Of a stretch of DNA of 49,633 nt, positions 33,161-42,189 are shown piece by piece. Under the pieces are notes generated by a model, which was given only the letters and a program-made list of their open reading frames with translations, searched no databases and was not told the origin of the DNA. A program made the translations under genes and the position numbers. Each line of letters starts with the position of its first letter. Within the stretch, counting starts at the first letter, position 1. The DNA is from Actinomycetota bacterium. GTDB taxonomy: Bacteria; Actinomycetota; Thermoleophilia; Gaiellales; Gaiellaceae. Location: positions 1 through 49,633 of the forward strand of contig VAXH01000059.1 of the NCBI GenBank assembly GCA_005883955.1. The letters run 5' to 3'.

Positions 33161-33682
33161 ATGGGAACGAAAATCAACGAAGTGATGACGGAGCGGCCGC
33201 GTGCGGTGACACCGCAAACCTCGGTTCGTGAGGCGGCCCGGCTGATGGAGGAGGAAGACGTCGGATCGCTCCCGGTCGTCGAGGGGGGAGTTCGCCTGGT
33301 CGGGATCGTCACCGACCGTGACGTCGCGCTTCGGGTCGTCGGGGGTGGGCTCGATCCCGAGGCAACACGCGTTGGCGAGGTCGCCTCGGCCGACGTCATT
33401 ACGCTCACCCCCGAGCACGACCTTGACGAGGCGCTCGGGCTGATGGCACGCGCGCAGGTGCGGCGGCTGCCGATCGTCGCCGGCGAGAACGAACTCGTCG
33501 GGATGCTCGCGCAAGCCGACATCGCACGCGCCGGCAAGGACAAGTCGACAGGTGAGGTGATCGACGCGATCTCGCGACCGCCAGGCGGTCCCAGGGTCGC
33601 CGGTCCTGACGCCGGCGACGGCTCGAGCCTCGGGCTCAGCCGCGAGTCTGCGCAACAGAGAGAAACCCCGAAGCAAGGCTGA
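33161..33682 (+). CDS. CBS-pair domain protein
   Basis: A 173-residue protein made of two CBS domains: VMTERPRAVTPQTSVREAARLMEEEDVGSLPVVEGGVRLVGIVTDRDVALRVV and VASADVITLTPEHDLDEALGLMARAQVRRLPIVAGENELVGMLAQADIAR, then a polar tail. The T/S-D-R-D motif (VTDRDVALR) binds the ribose of adenine nucleotides, so it likely senses AMP/ATP or similar in stress or redox control, like the hypoxic CBS proteins of actinobacteria. Strong terminator follows. Confidence 0.9.
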   Translation: MGTKINEVMTERPRAVTPQTSVREAARLMEEEDVGSLPVVEGGVRLVGIVTDRDVALRVVGGGLDPEATRVGEVASADVITLTPEHDLDEALGLMARAQVRRLPIVAGENELVGMLAQADIARAGKDKSTGEVIDAISRPPGGPRVAGPDAGDGSSLGLSRESAQQRETPKQG

Positions 33683-33692
33683 GTATTCAAAG

Positions 33693-33724
33693 AGCGGAGA
33701 GAGGCGTGATCGCCTCTCTCCGCT
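33693..33724. terminator. 14-base perfect hairpin between convergent genes
   Basis: AGCGGAGAGAGGCG (33693-33706), loop TGAT, CGCCTCTCTCCGCT (33711-33724), followed by TACCTT on plus and preceded by TATTCAA, so it could stop transcription from both sides. Confidence 0.75.
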
Positions 33725-33747
33725 TACCTTCAATCAGGCTTCGGTTT

Positions 33748-34266
33748 CTATGAGCTCTGTTTGACCTTGCCCGAGACGCACTTCCCGAACGCGTTGGACT
33801 TGTTCGTGTTCGTTCCGTACTTCAACTTGAAGGCCGCCGGATCTGCTTTCCGCTCGGTCCAGCAGTCCTTGGCTGCGCTGATGGTCGCCTCCACGCGAGC
33901 GGCAGCAGCCGCCTTTGCTTTGGTGGAGACGCAGGTGCCGAACGCGTTCCGGTGGTTCGGCCCCGTGCCGTACTTCGCGGCAAACGCCGCTGCGTCGGCG
34001 GAACGCTCAGTGCGGCATTGCGCCGCGGCGTTCGAGTGTTCCTGCTCGTTCTTCTGCGCGAGCTTCGAGACGCACTTGCCAAACGCGTTCGACTTGCTCG
34101 TGTTCGTCCCGTACAGCAGCTTGAACGCGGCGAGACCCGCATTCCGCTCGGTCGTGCACTGCTTAACTGCCGCCGCCTGGCTGGCGGGGCTCGGCGGTGA
34201 GCCGGCGACTGCGAGGGCGGGGAGCGCCAACAGCGCAGTGACGGCGAGGAAGATCAGCTTTCGCAT
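33748..34266 (-). CDS. Secreted protein of three Cys-containing repeats
   Basis: A 172-residue exported protein: signal peptide (LIFLAVTALLALPALAVAG) then three repeats of about 45 residues with consensus C-x-T/R-ER-x-A-x(3)-AF-x(3)-YGT-x(6)-NAFG-x-CVS. Copies begin near CTTERNAGLAAFKLLYGT, CRTERSADAAAFAAKYGT and CWTERKADPAAFKLKYGT. Each has two Cys at fixed spacing, suggesting one disulfide per repeat or small ligand sites. Function unknown; not recognised. Good ribosome site AAAGGAG. The gap of 177 bases upstream (34267-34443) shows no further gene. Confidence 0.8.
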   Translation of the reverse strand: MRKLIFLAVTALLALPALAVAGSPPSPASQAAAVKQCTTERNAGLAAFKLLYGTNTSKSNAFGKCVSKLAQKNEQEHSNAAAQCRTERSADAAAFAAKYGTGPNHRNAFGTCVSTKAKAAAAARVEATISAAKDCWTERKADPAAFKLKYGTNTNKSNAFGKCVSGKVKQSS

Positions 34267-34443
34267 GTGACTCCTTTCCTGTCCATCTAAGCTTCTTGAC
34301 CCGCATCAGGGCTGTGTTCGGCGGCTGTAATGCGTGCGTAAAGCGCCTTGCGATCGGACCAAAACGGGCACCCTTCCCTAGGTCCCGAACGGCCCGCTGG
34401 GCGTTTCGCCGCGTGGCTTCGAGGTTCTGGCTGGCGTTCCTCG

Positions 34444-35703
34444 TCAGTTGGAGCTCGGAACGAAGGCGTACACGCGGCGATAGCCGACGACGTAGAGGCG
34501 ATGCGAGTCCGCGACCACCGGGGTGTACTCGCCGTCGGGGTAGATCCAGAGCGCACGGCCGGTCCGGGCATCCAGACCGTAGGTGCGGTTCGCGAGGGTC
34601 GAGAAGTAGACGATCCCGTTGACGACGCTCGACGAGCCGGAGATCTTGCCGTTCGCGTGGAAGCGCCACCGGACATTGCCGGTCGCGGCATCGAACGCAT
34701 AGAAGACGCCGTCGAGCGAGCCGATCAGGACGAGATCCCGCCAGACGGCCGGGGAGGCGTAGACGTAGCCGCCGGTCGTGTACGACCAGCGAAGCTTGCC
34801 GCTGCCGGCACCGTAGGAGTAGACCTTCCCGTCCGTCGAGCCGATGAAGACCCGACCGTGGGCGATCGCGGGCGATGAGTAGAACCAGCCGGTGTGCCCG
34901 AGCCGCTGCTGGGCCGAGGCGCGCCAGACCTCCTTGCCGGTGCGAGCGTCGAGTGCGTAGACGTGGCTGTCGTAGGAGCCGATGTAGATCTTTCCGTCCG
35001 CGTACGACGGGGAGCCTTTCACCGCGCCACCGGCTGTGAAGACCCAGCGCGGTTCGCCGGTCCGAGCGCTCAGGGCGTAGACGTGGCCGTGCCAGTCGCC
35101 GGCGTAGACGAGACCGCCGACGACGAGCGGTGACGACTCGCAGGGGCCCAGGCGGAAGCGCCAGCGAACCTCACCGCTCCGTTGCGCGTAGGCGACGATC
35201 TCTCCGTCCGTTCCGGGAATCGGCGACCCACATTTGTGGCCGATGTAGGTGTTGATGACGAGCCGGTGCCACACGACCGGCGTTCCCCAACCGCAGCGGC
35301 CCGAGCGGTGGCGCCAGAGAAGTCGTCCGGTGCTCGCGTCGAGCGCGAGGAAGCGACCGTCCCAGGTCGGCAGGAAGAGCTTCCCGTACGCGACGGCCGG
35401 CGGGAACTCGAGCAGCGTCGCGTTGTTGTTGAAGGCCCAGACACGTCGGAACGGCGGCCGCAGCCGGTAGCCGGCGTCTCGCGTGCCGGCGAGGTCGAAG
35501 CCGTAGCGCGGCCACGCGACGCCCTCGGGCGGCGCCGTCGGCCGCGCCTGTGTGGTCACGAACTCGACGGACGACGAGCCGTGGATGTTGCGGAACTCGT
35601 GCTTGCGGTGGAGCACGAAGGCGGTCAGGCCGGCAACGGCGAGCAGCGCACCGGCGAAGATGATCGCCGGCCATCCCCGCAAGGAGAGCCGACGGTTGCT
35701 CAC
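34444..35703 (-). CDS. Membrane-anchored PQQ-type beta-propeller protein
   Basis: A 419-residue protein with an N-terminal membrane anchor (GWPAIIFAGALLAVAGLTAFVLHR) and repeated blades: PPAVAYGKLFLPTWDGRFLALDASTGRLLWR, SPLVVGGLVYAGDWHGHVYALSARTGEPRW, SPSYADGKIYIGSYDSHVYALDARTGKEVW, ASPAVWRDLVLIGSLDGVFYAFDAATGNVRW. These are quinoprotein-type (PQQ_2/BamB-like) blades without clear PQQ-binding catalytic residues, so likely a binding or scaffolding protein. GTG 35703 overlaps the preceding stop by four bases. Confidence 0.87.
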   Translation of the reverse strand: MSNRRLSLRGWPAIIFAGALLAVAGLTAFVLHRKHEFRNIHGSSSVEFVTTQARPTAPPEGVAWPRYGFDLAGTRDAGYRLRPPFRRVWAFNNNATLLEFPPAVAYGKLFLPTWDGRFLALDASTGRLLWRHRSGRCGWGTPVVWHRLVINTYIGHKCGSPIPGTDGEIVAYAQRSGEVRWRFRLGPCESSPLVVGGLVYAGDWHGHVYALSARTGEPRWVFTAGGAVKGSPSYADGKIYIGSYDSHVYALDARTGKEVWRASAQQRLGHTGWFYSSPAIAHGRVFIGSTDGKVYSYGAGSGKLRWSYTTGGYVYASPAVWRDLVLIGSLDGVFYAFDAATGNVRWRFHANGKISGSSSVVNGIVYFSTLANRTYGLDARTGRALWIYPDGEYTPVVADSHRLYVVGYRRVYAFVPSSN

Positions 35704-37028
35704 TGCCCCGCCCGATCGTTGCCGAGGTGCGTCCAGAGATTGTTCACGAGCTGCTGGACGCGGACGTTGTCGCGAATTCCGCCGGCGAGCGTGAACGCGC
35801 CGGCCGCGAAGACCTTCGCTCCGGCCTTCGTCTCGTAGTAGGTCATCTGAGCAGTCATTCCGCGGCCGTAGAGGTTCGGGATGTCGGCGACGACCCGGAT
35901 CGACTTCGGCGACGCTGACGTCGTCCAGTCGGCCTCGATGCCGCCGGTCGACAACACGGAGCCGTTGTGGATGCTCATGCCGGCGAAGAGCCACGGGAAC
36001 GTGCCGGTGTTGCGGACGATCCAGTTGCCGCGGTGCTCGCCGCTGTCGTTGTGGAAGTACTCGACGCCGAGGAGCGCCGCTTCCGGGCGGCCGAGGTCGC
36101 GCCACTTGATGACGCGGTACATCACGCGGCCGTGGATCACGATCTTCCAGTAGAAGTTGTTGGCGGAGAGGAAGACCAGGTTTCCGCCGCGATTCCGATA
36201 GTCGGTGACCGCGTCGTACTCGTGCGTGGTCACGTACTCGTGATGGCCGGAGAAGATGAGCAGCGAGTAGGCCTTCGCCAGCTGGCGCCCGCTCGCGTGC
36301 TTCAGCTCGGCGTCGGAGATGATGTCGACGTCCTTGTGGGTCTGGACAAGCCAGCGCAGCCACCAGGCCTCGTAGTGCTTGAAGTGCGGCGGCGTGCCGC
36401 GGTCGAGGAAGGGCCGGCCGAGCCGCGCGCTGTGCTGACATGCACACGCGTACCAGGTGTCGGCTCGCCCGTCGCCGTTGTCGTCGCGGTGGTTGTAGGC
36501 CTGCCACGTCTGCGTCGGGATAACGACCGCGACGCGGTTTACCCCGAGGTGCTTCGGCAGGAGCACGAAGGGCGCATAGCCGACCCGGCCGCCCGGGGCG
36601 GTGAGCTGGACGAAGTAGACGCCGCTCGGCCAGTCGCCGAGATGAACGTTCACGATCCGCCGGCCTGAGACGTGACCGATCGCGCGCTTTGCTGTCATCG
36701 GGACGCCGGTCATCGTGTCGTTGCCCATAATCGGGCCGGTCTCGGGTCCGACGTGCCGGATCTGGATCGAGACGGCGGGAGCCTTGTCGGTGATGACGAG
36801 ACGGGCGACGCTGTTCGGTCCGTAGCTCTCGAGCGGGAACGCGGCTTCGACGGTGGGCTTGTCCGAGCTCTGTGCCGCGACGTCGCGGCCATCGTCCTCG
36901 TCGTACCCGTACACCGGCAGCACCTTCGAGTGACCTGCGCCGACGACTGTTGCTGCGAAGACAAGGGTGAGGATCTGAAGCGTGCGGCGCCGTGCGCCGG
37001 CGAACTGGATGTGCGAGTTGGTAGCCAT
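35700..37028 (-). CDS. Exported N,N-dimethylformamidase large-subunit-like protein
   Basis: A 442-residue protein with signal-type N-terminus (ILTLVFAATVVGAGHS). The body has FVLLPKHLGVNRVAVVIPTQTWQAYNHRDDNGDG, YEAWWLRWLVQTHKDVDIISDAEL, LLIFSGHHEYVTTHEYDAVTDYRNRGGNLVFLSANNFYWKI, matching the C-terminal domain of dimethylformamidase beta subunit. True DMFase uses an iron site of Tyr/Tyr/Glu; these cannot be mapped by eye, so function is open. Co-transcribed with the propeller protein. A GC hairpin abuts its start codon. Confidence 0.82.
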   Translation of the reverse strand: MATNSHIQFAGARRRTLQILTLVFAATVVGAGHSKVLPVYGYDEDDGRDVAAQSSDKPTVEAAFPLESYGPNSVARLVITDKAPAVSIQIRHVGPETGPIMGNDTMTGVPMTAKRAIGHVSGRRIVNVHLGDWPSGVYFVQLTAPGGRVGYAPFVLLPKHLGVNRVAVVIPTQTWQAYNHRDDNGDGRADTWYACACQHSARLGRPFLDRGTPPHFKHYEAWWLRWLVQTHKDVDIISDAELKHASGRQLAKAYSLLIFSGHHEYVTTHEYDAVTDYRNRGGNLVFLSANNFYWKIVIHGRVMYRVIKWRDLGRPEAALLGVEYFHNDSGEHRGNWIVRNTGTFPWLFAGMSIHNGSVLSTGGIEADWTTSASPKSIRVVADIPNLYGRGMTAQMTYYETKAGAKVFAAGAFTLAGGIRDNVRVQQLVNNLWTHLGNDRAGQ

Positions 37029-37045
37029 GGCCCGACGCTCGGGCC
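37029..37045 (-). promoter_or_regulatory. Hairpin directly before the DMFase-like start
   Basis: GGCCCG-ACGCT-CGGGCC touches ATG 37028 on its 5' side, leaving no room for a Shine-Dalgarno. Either translation starts leaderless, or the hairpin controls it, or a later start is used. Confidence 0.4.
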
Positions 37046-37129
37046 GAGCCCCAACCGCTCAGTCATGGCGCACCAACGGCCGGCTAACGGGCCATATCCA
37101 CCGCCCTCAGAAGGTGCTACAAAAGTCAC

Positions 37130-38761
37130 GTGCTCGAATTTCGGATTCTCGGACCGCTCGAGGTCGCCGACGGCGAAGAGGTGCTCCAGCTCAGCGGGCA
37201 GAAGCAGCGCGCGCTGCTGGCGCTCCTGCTGCTTGACGCGAACAGGGTTGTCTCGACGGACCGGATCGTGGACGCGCTCTGGGGTGAGGAGCCGCCTCGA
37301 ACTGCGGCGACCTCGTTGCAGAACTTCGTTTCGCAGCTTCGGAAGCTGCTCGGCTCTGACGTGCTGGTCACGAAGCCGCCCGGCTACCAGTTGAGGATCG
37401 CCCCGGAGCAGCTCGACCTCGAGCGGTTCGCGCGCCTCGTCGACGAGGCGCGAGAAGAACCGCCCAGCGAGCGTGCCGCGAAGCTCCGGCGCGCCCTCGC
37501 GCTCTGGCGCGGCCGGCCGCTTGCCGATCTCGGCTTCGAGGCGTTCGCGCAGCAGGAGATCGGACGCCTCGAGGAGCTACGGCTGGCGGCGCTCGAGGAT
37601 CGCGTCGGGGCGGAGCTCGAAGCGGGCCGTCACAGCGACCTGGTCGGCGAGCTCGAGGCCTTCGCCGACGAACACCCGCTGCGCGAGCGGCTTCGCAGCC
37701 AACTGATGCTCGCGCTCTACCGCTCGGGCCGGCAGGCGGAAGCGCTCCAGATCTACCACGACACTCGGCGCGTCCTCGTCGACGAGCTCGGGATCGAGCC
37801 CAGCCCGGCGCTGCAGCAGCTGCACGGCGCGATCCTGCGCCAGGACCCGGGGCTCGAGGAGGGGCCACCGGTCCCAGCGGTGGCCGAGGACCGGATCAAG
37901 GACGTCGTCGAGACGATGCTGGCCGGCCGGCTCGTGCCGGTTCTCGGAGCCGACGTCGCCGACCTGACTGTGCGGCTGGCCGAGAGGTTCGAGTATCCGG
38001 CGAACGGGAGTGCGCTTCCGCAGGTCGCCCAGTACATCGCCGTGATGAAAGGCTCCGGGCCGCTCTACGACGAGCTGCACGCACTCCTCGATCCCGATCT
38101 GCCGCCGACCGCGCTCCACCGCTTCTTCGCGGCCCTACCGTCGCTCTTGCGCGGGCGGGGCGCTCCCCACCAGCTGATCGTGACCACGAGCTACGACCTG
38201 GCGCTCGAGCGCGCGTTTCTCGACGCGGGCGAGGAGTTCGACGTCGTCTCGTATCTCGCCGCCGGCCGCAACCGCGGCAAGTTCTGCCATGTCGCGCCCG
38301 ATGGAACCGGGACGTTGATCGAGGTGCCGAACACATACGCGACCGAGCTCTCGCTCGAGCGCCGCACGATCATCCTCAAGCTCCACGGCCAGGTCGGGCG
38401 TAGCGCCGAGGAACGGGAGTGGGAGAGCTTCGTCGTCACCGAGGACGACTACATCGAGTACCTGGCGCAGTCCGAGGTCGCGAGCGTCGTCCCGGTCGCG
38501 CTGGGCGCCAAGCTGCGGCGCAGCCACTTCCTCTTTCTCGGCTACACAATGGCCGACTGGAACCTGAGGCTGCTGCTGCACCGGCTCTGGGGCGACCAGC
38601 CGCTCAGCTACCGGTCCTGGGCTGTCCAGCCGGAGCCGATGCCGATCGAGCGCGAGTTCTGGCGCCGCCGTGACGTCGACGTGCTCGAGATCCCACTCGA
38701 GCGCTACGTCGCGGCTTTGGCCCGGCAAGCAGGGCTCGAGCTCACAGAGGCTCCGGCGTGA
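37130..38761 (+). CDS. SARP/BTAD regulator fused to a SIR2-like domain
   Basis: A 543-residue fusion. Residues 1-95 are a winged-helix DNA-binding domain (EFRILGPLEVADGEEVLQLSGQKQRALLALLLLDANRVVSTDRIVDALWGEEPP), 95-245 the BTAD helical repeat domain (LYRSGRQAEALQIYHDTRRVLVDELGIEPSPALQQLH), as in SARP activators. Residues 255-540 resemble SIR2_2 NAD-binding/NADase domains: LVPVLGADVADLTVRLAERF, QLIVTTSYDLALERAFLD, ILKLHGQVG, TEDDYIEYL and HFLFLGYTMADWNLR. The HG motif is kept, but TT-N-YD has become TT-S-YD and GAG is GAD, so activity may be changed or lost. GTG start; its end overlaps the STAND gene by four bases. Likely role: effector or regulator in a conflict or signalling pair. Confidence 0.85.
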   Translation: MLEFRILGPLEVADGEEVLQLSGQKQRALLALLLLDANRVVSTDRIVDALWGEEPPRTAATSLQNFVSQLRKLLGSDVLVTKPPGYQLRIAPEQLDLERFARLVDEAREEPPSERAAKLRRALALWRGRPLADLGFEAFAQQEIGRLEELRLAALEDRVGAELEAGRHSDLVGELEAFADEHPLRERLRSQLMLALYRSGRQAEALQIYHDTRRVLVDELGIEPSPALQQLHGAILRQDPGLEEGPPVPAVAEDRIKDVVETMLAGRLVPVLGADVADLTVRLAERFEYPANGSALPQVAQYIAVMKGSGPLYDELHALLDPDLPPTALHRFFAALPSLLRGRGAPHQLIVTTSYDLALERAFLDAGEEFDVVSYLAAGRNRGKFCHVAPDGTGTLIEVPNTYATELSLERRTIILKLHGQVGRSAEEREWESFVVTEDDYIEYLAQSEVASVVPVALGAKLRRSHFLFLGYTMADWNLRLLLHRLWGDQPLSYRSWAVQPEPMPIEREFWRRRDVDVLEIPLERYVAALARQAGLELTEAPA

Positions 38762-41700
38762 GCGCGGTCGCGGCGCCGCCGAGTCCCTACAAGGGGCTGG
38801 CGCCGTTCGACGACTCCGAACTCGACGCGCTGCTCTTCTTCGGCCGCGAGCGCGAGATCGAGGTGATCGTCGCAAACCTGATGGCCTCACGCCTGACCGT
38901 CCTCTTCGGCGCGAGCGGAGTTGGCAAGACGTCGCTGCTGCAGGCCGGCGTCGCGCATCGCCTGAGGCGGGAGCAGAACGCCGTCGTGGTCGTCTTCTCG
39001 GCGTGGACTGGCGACGCGGTGGCGAACTTGCTCGACGCCGTCGAAGTTGCGGCGGGCGGCGATGCCGGTGCCTTACGCCGAGGCGGGCCGCTCGCGGACG
39101 TGCTCGCCGCGTGGACGCGGCGGCTCGACACCGAGCTGTACATCGTGCTCGACCAGTTCGAGGAGTACTTCCTCTACCACGAGAACGAGCACGGGCCGGG
39201 CACGCTCGCGGAGGAGCTCCCGGAAGCGCTGCGCCGAGCCGGCCTCCGCGTCAACTTCCTGATCGGGATCCGAGAGGATGCGCTGGCGAGCCTCGACGCG
39301 TTCAAGGCCCGGATCCCGAATCTGTTCGGGAACTCGCTGCGGGTCGACCGGCTCGAGCGAAGCGCCGCCCGGGCGGCGATCCTCGGTCCGCTCGACCGCT
39401 ACAACGAGCTCGTCCCGGCGGGAGAAGGCGTCGAGGCGCAGCCCGAGCTCGTGGAGGCGGTTTTGGACGAGGTAGCTGCCGGCCGCGTCGATCTCGGGCT
39501 GTCCGGTCGCGGCGGCGTCGGCGAGGAAGACTCCGACCGGATCGAAGCCCCCTATCTCCAGCTCGTCCTCGAACGGCTTTGGGAGGTCGAGACGAGCCGC
39601 GGCTCGAATCGGCTGCGGCTCGAGACCCTGCGCGAGCTCGGCGGCGCGGCCCACATCGTCGAGGATCACTTGGAGCGGGCGATGGCGGCGCTCTCGCCGG
39701 ACGAGAAGGACGCCGCCGCCGCGATGTACAACCACCTCGTCACGCCGTCGGGCATGAAGATCGCGCATCGGGCCGGCGATCTCGCGGGTTACGCGTCGAT
39801 CGGGGAGGCCGAGACCCAGCACGTGCTCCAGCGCCTAGTCGAAGAGCGGATCGTCCGCGCCGCCGAGAACGGGGCGGAAGGTCCGCGCTACGAGATCTTC
39901 CACGACGTCCTCGCCGAGGCCGTGTTGGCCTGGCGGACCGAGCACGAGGCGGAGCGGAAGCTCGAGGCCGAGCGCGAAGCGGCGGGGCGACGCCACCGGC
40001 GCCTGCTCGCCCTGGCAATCGGGGCGCTCGTTCTGATTGCGATTCTCGGTGCGATCGCCGTCTATGCGCTCGTGCAACGTGGCGACGCTCGCAGCCAGGC
40101 GCATCGAGCCCGGGGCCGGGAGCTCGCCGCCAGGGCGCTGACGAGCGCGCCGGTCGACCCGGAGCAGGCCGTGCGGGATGCAGTGGAGGCGACTCGCTAC
40201 GAGCGCTCTCCCGCTGTTGCGAACGTGCTACGCGCAACGCTGCTCGGAATGCGGGTGAAAGCGGTCTTGCCGGCCGGCGGAAAACCTGTCGGCGACGTCG
40301 ATTTCAGCCCGGACGGAAAGCTCTTGGTCGTTGCCGGTGGCGACGGGCTTGCGCGGATCTACCGCGCGTCCGACGGGAAGCATCTACGCGACTTGCGCCA
40401 CGGGTCTGCGCTATCTGCTTCGGTCTTCAGCCCCGACGGAACCAAGATCGCGACGGCCGGCGACGACTCGGCTGCGCGGCTCTGGGATGCGAAGAGCGGC
40501 GCCTTACTGCACGTCTTGCGACACGGAGGTCCTGTCACGAGCGCAAGCTTCTCGCGCGACGGGCGCCTGCTCGCGACCACGAGCGACGACAAGACGGCAC
40601 GGATCTGGGACGTCTCGAGCGGCCGCCAGCTACAGCGACTCGAGCACCCGGGAGGCGTCTGGTCGGCCTCGTTCAGCGGCGACGGCGAGCTGCTCGTGAC
40701 GACGCTCGTGCCGGCGGCCTTCGATCGAACCGCCCGCGTCTGGGACGTTGCGAGCGGAAGGCTTGTCGAGCGCCTGCAGCGGCCCGACCGGATGACGGTG
40801 GCGCGCTTTGCACCGACGGGTCCGCTCGTTGTGACGGCGGGTTTGGGTCACGTCGCGCAGGTCTGGAACGCACGATCGGGTAGGCAGGTGCACCCGCTCA
40901 TCGGGCACTCGTCGGGGATCGAAGACGCCGAGTTCAGCGCGTCCGACCGCCAGATCGTCACGGCGAGCACCGACGAGAGCGCCCGCGTCTGGGACACCGC
41001 GACGGGTGGACTCGTCGGCGTGCTGACTGGCGCTCAAAACTTCGTCCTGCGCGCGACCTTCAGCCCCGACGGCCAGTGGGTCGCAACTACGAGCAGAGAT
41101 CGAGTTGCGCGGATCTACGAACCGAACGGCACGCTGCGCGTGACGCTTGTGGGTCACCGAGACTCGGTCACGCACGTTGCGTTCAGCGCGGACGGCACTT
41201 CGATTGCCACCGCAAGCGCAGACGGAACGGCGCGACTCTGGGACCCTCGCGTGCAGCCTGATCTCGTTCCGCTCGGCACTCAGCGAGGCAACGAGGTCGC
41301 CGCCGTCGCGTTCAGCCAGGACGGCCGCCGGGTCGTCAGCGCCGGAACGAACGGGACGGTGCGGGTCTGGCGCGTTGGCGTACCTGGCCATGCGGTGGCG
41401 ACGCTGAGACCCAGGAGCCGGGTAACCGCAGTAGCCATCAGCGGCGACGGCCGCCGGTCGGCGACCGCCGGTCCGGACGGATCCGTACAGGTTCGCGATG
41501 TCTCCTCCGGCCGCTCCGTATCCGTGATTCACGACGTCGGAGCCGTGCGAGCGCTCGCACTCAGCCTTCGAGGACGGCAGCTGGCGGTTATCGGCAAAGA
41601 CGGCCGCGCGCACCTGTGGGATGTCGACGGGCAGCAATCCCTACGGACGGTCGGCGACAAGGTGCATGCGGTCTCATTCAGTGCCGATGGAGGACGGCTC

Positions 41701-42189
41701 GTGACCGCAGGCTCGGATGCGATCGCCCGCATCTGGGACGTCAAGAGCGGCAAGCCGGTCACGCCGCCGCTTGCCGGCCACCATGATTTGCTCACGTCTG
41801 CGTCGTTCAGCCACGACGGTCGTTACGTCGTCACGACGAGCCGCGACCACGATGCCCGGGTCTGGGACGCCCGAACGGGTCGACGGATCTGGACACTTGC
41901 AGGCTCATTCGCGCAGATCAACAGCGCAGCTTTCAGCTCCGATGACCGCTGGGTCGTCACTGCAGGGCCGGCCGCAACCGGGATCTGGGACATGGAGACC
42001 GGACGCCGACTGCTGGCGGTCAACGGGCGCGACCACCCGCTGACCGCCGTGGCGCTTTCGCCGCAGGGATGGCGGATCGCCGCCGGTGGCTTCGGCGGGA
42101 CCGTCAAGACCTACGACTGCCGGCTCTGCGGGAATATCGACGATCTAGTCTCGGTGGCGCGGCAGCGGCTCGCGCACCTTCGTCACTAG
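38758..42189 (+). CDS. STAND NTPase with membrane helix and WD40 repeats
   Basis: An 1143-residue signal-type protein. Residues 10-32 (PYKGLAPFDDSELDALLFFGRERE) are the entry motif of nSTAND1 ATPases; Walker A GASGVGKTS is at 51-59 and Walker B YIVLDQFEE around 127-135. A winged-helix/helical part follows (IVEDHLERAMAALSPDEKDAA). A predicted membrane helix (LALAIGALVLIAILGAIAVYALV) lies near 415-437. From about residue 500 some 15 WD40 repeats follow (FSPDGKLLVVAGGDGLARIY, FSADGTSIATASADGTARLWD), probably two propellers. In the family the WD40 part senses a ligand and the ATPase oligomerises to fire a linked effector, here probably the SIR2-like partner. Confidence 0.9.
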   Translation: MSAVAAPPSPYKGLAPFDDSELDALLFFGREREIEVIVANLMASRLTVLFGASGVGKTSLLQAGVAHRLRREQNAVVVVFSAWTGDAVANLLDAVEVAAGGDAGALRRGGPLADVLAAWTRRLDTELYIVLDQFEEYFLYHENEHGPGTLAEELPEALRRAGLRVNFLIGIREDALASLDAFKARIPNLFGNSLRVDRLERSAARAAILGPLDRYNELVPAGEGVEAQPELVEAVLDEVAAGRVDLGLSGRGGVGEEDSDRIEAPYLQLVLERLWEVETSRGSNRLRLETLRELGGAAHIVEDHLERAMAALSPDEKDAAAAMYNHLVTPSGMKIAHRAGDLAGYASIGEAETQHVLQRLVEERIVRAAENGAEGPRYEIFHDVLAEAVLAWRTEHEAERKLEAEREAAGRRHRRLLALAIGALVLIAILGAIAVYALVQRGDARSQAHRARGRELAARALTSAPVDPEQAVRDAVEATRYERSPAVANVLRATLLGMRVKAVLPAGGKPVGDVDFSPDGKLLVVAGGDGLARIYRASDGKHLRDLRHGSALSASVFSPDGTKIATAGDDSAARLWDAKSGALLHVLRHGGPVTSASFSRDGRLLATTSDDKTARIWDVSSGRQLQRLEHPGGVWSASFSGDGELLVTTLVPAAFDRTARVWDVASGRLVERLQRPDRMTVARFAPTGPLVVTAGLGHVAQVWNARSGRQVHPLIGHSSGIEDAEFSASDRQIVTASTDESARVWDTATGGLVGVLTGAQNFVLRATFSPDGQWVATTSRDRVARIYEPNGTLRVTLVGHRDSVTHVAFSADGTSIATASADGTARLWDPRVQPDLVPLGTQRGNEVAAVAFSQDGRRVVSAGTNGTVRVWRVGVPGHAVATLRPRSRVTAVAISGDGRRSATAGPDGSVQVRDVSSGRSVSVIHDVGAVRALALSLRGRQLAVIGKDGRAHLWDVDGQQSLRTVGDKVHAVSFSADGGRLVTAGSDAIARIWDVKSGKPVTPPLAGHHDLLTSASFSHDGRYVVTTSRDHDARVWDARTGRRIWTLAGSFAQINSAAFSSDDRWVVTAGPAATGIWDMETGRRLLAVNGRDHPLTAVALSPQGWRIAAGGFGGTVKTYDCRLCGNIDDLVSVARQRLAHLRH

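Noticed and set aside
38670-40883. Plus-strand 737-aa Arg-rich frame
   Set aside because: Shadow of the STAND gene in the +1 frame; its composition is RRR/GAR noise.
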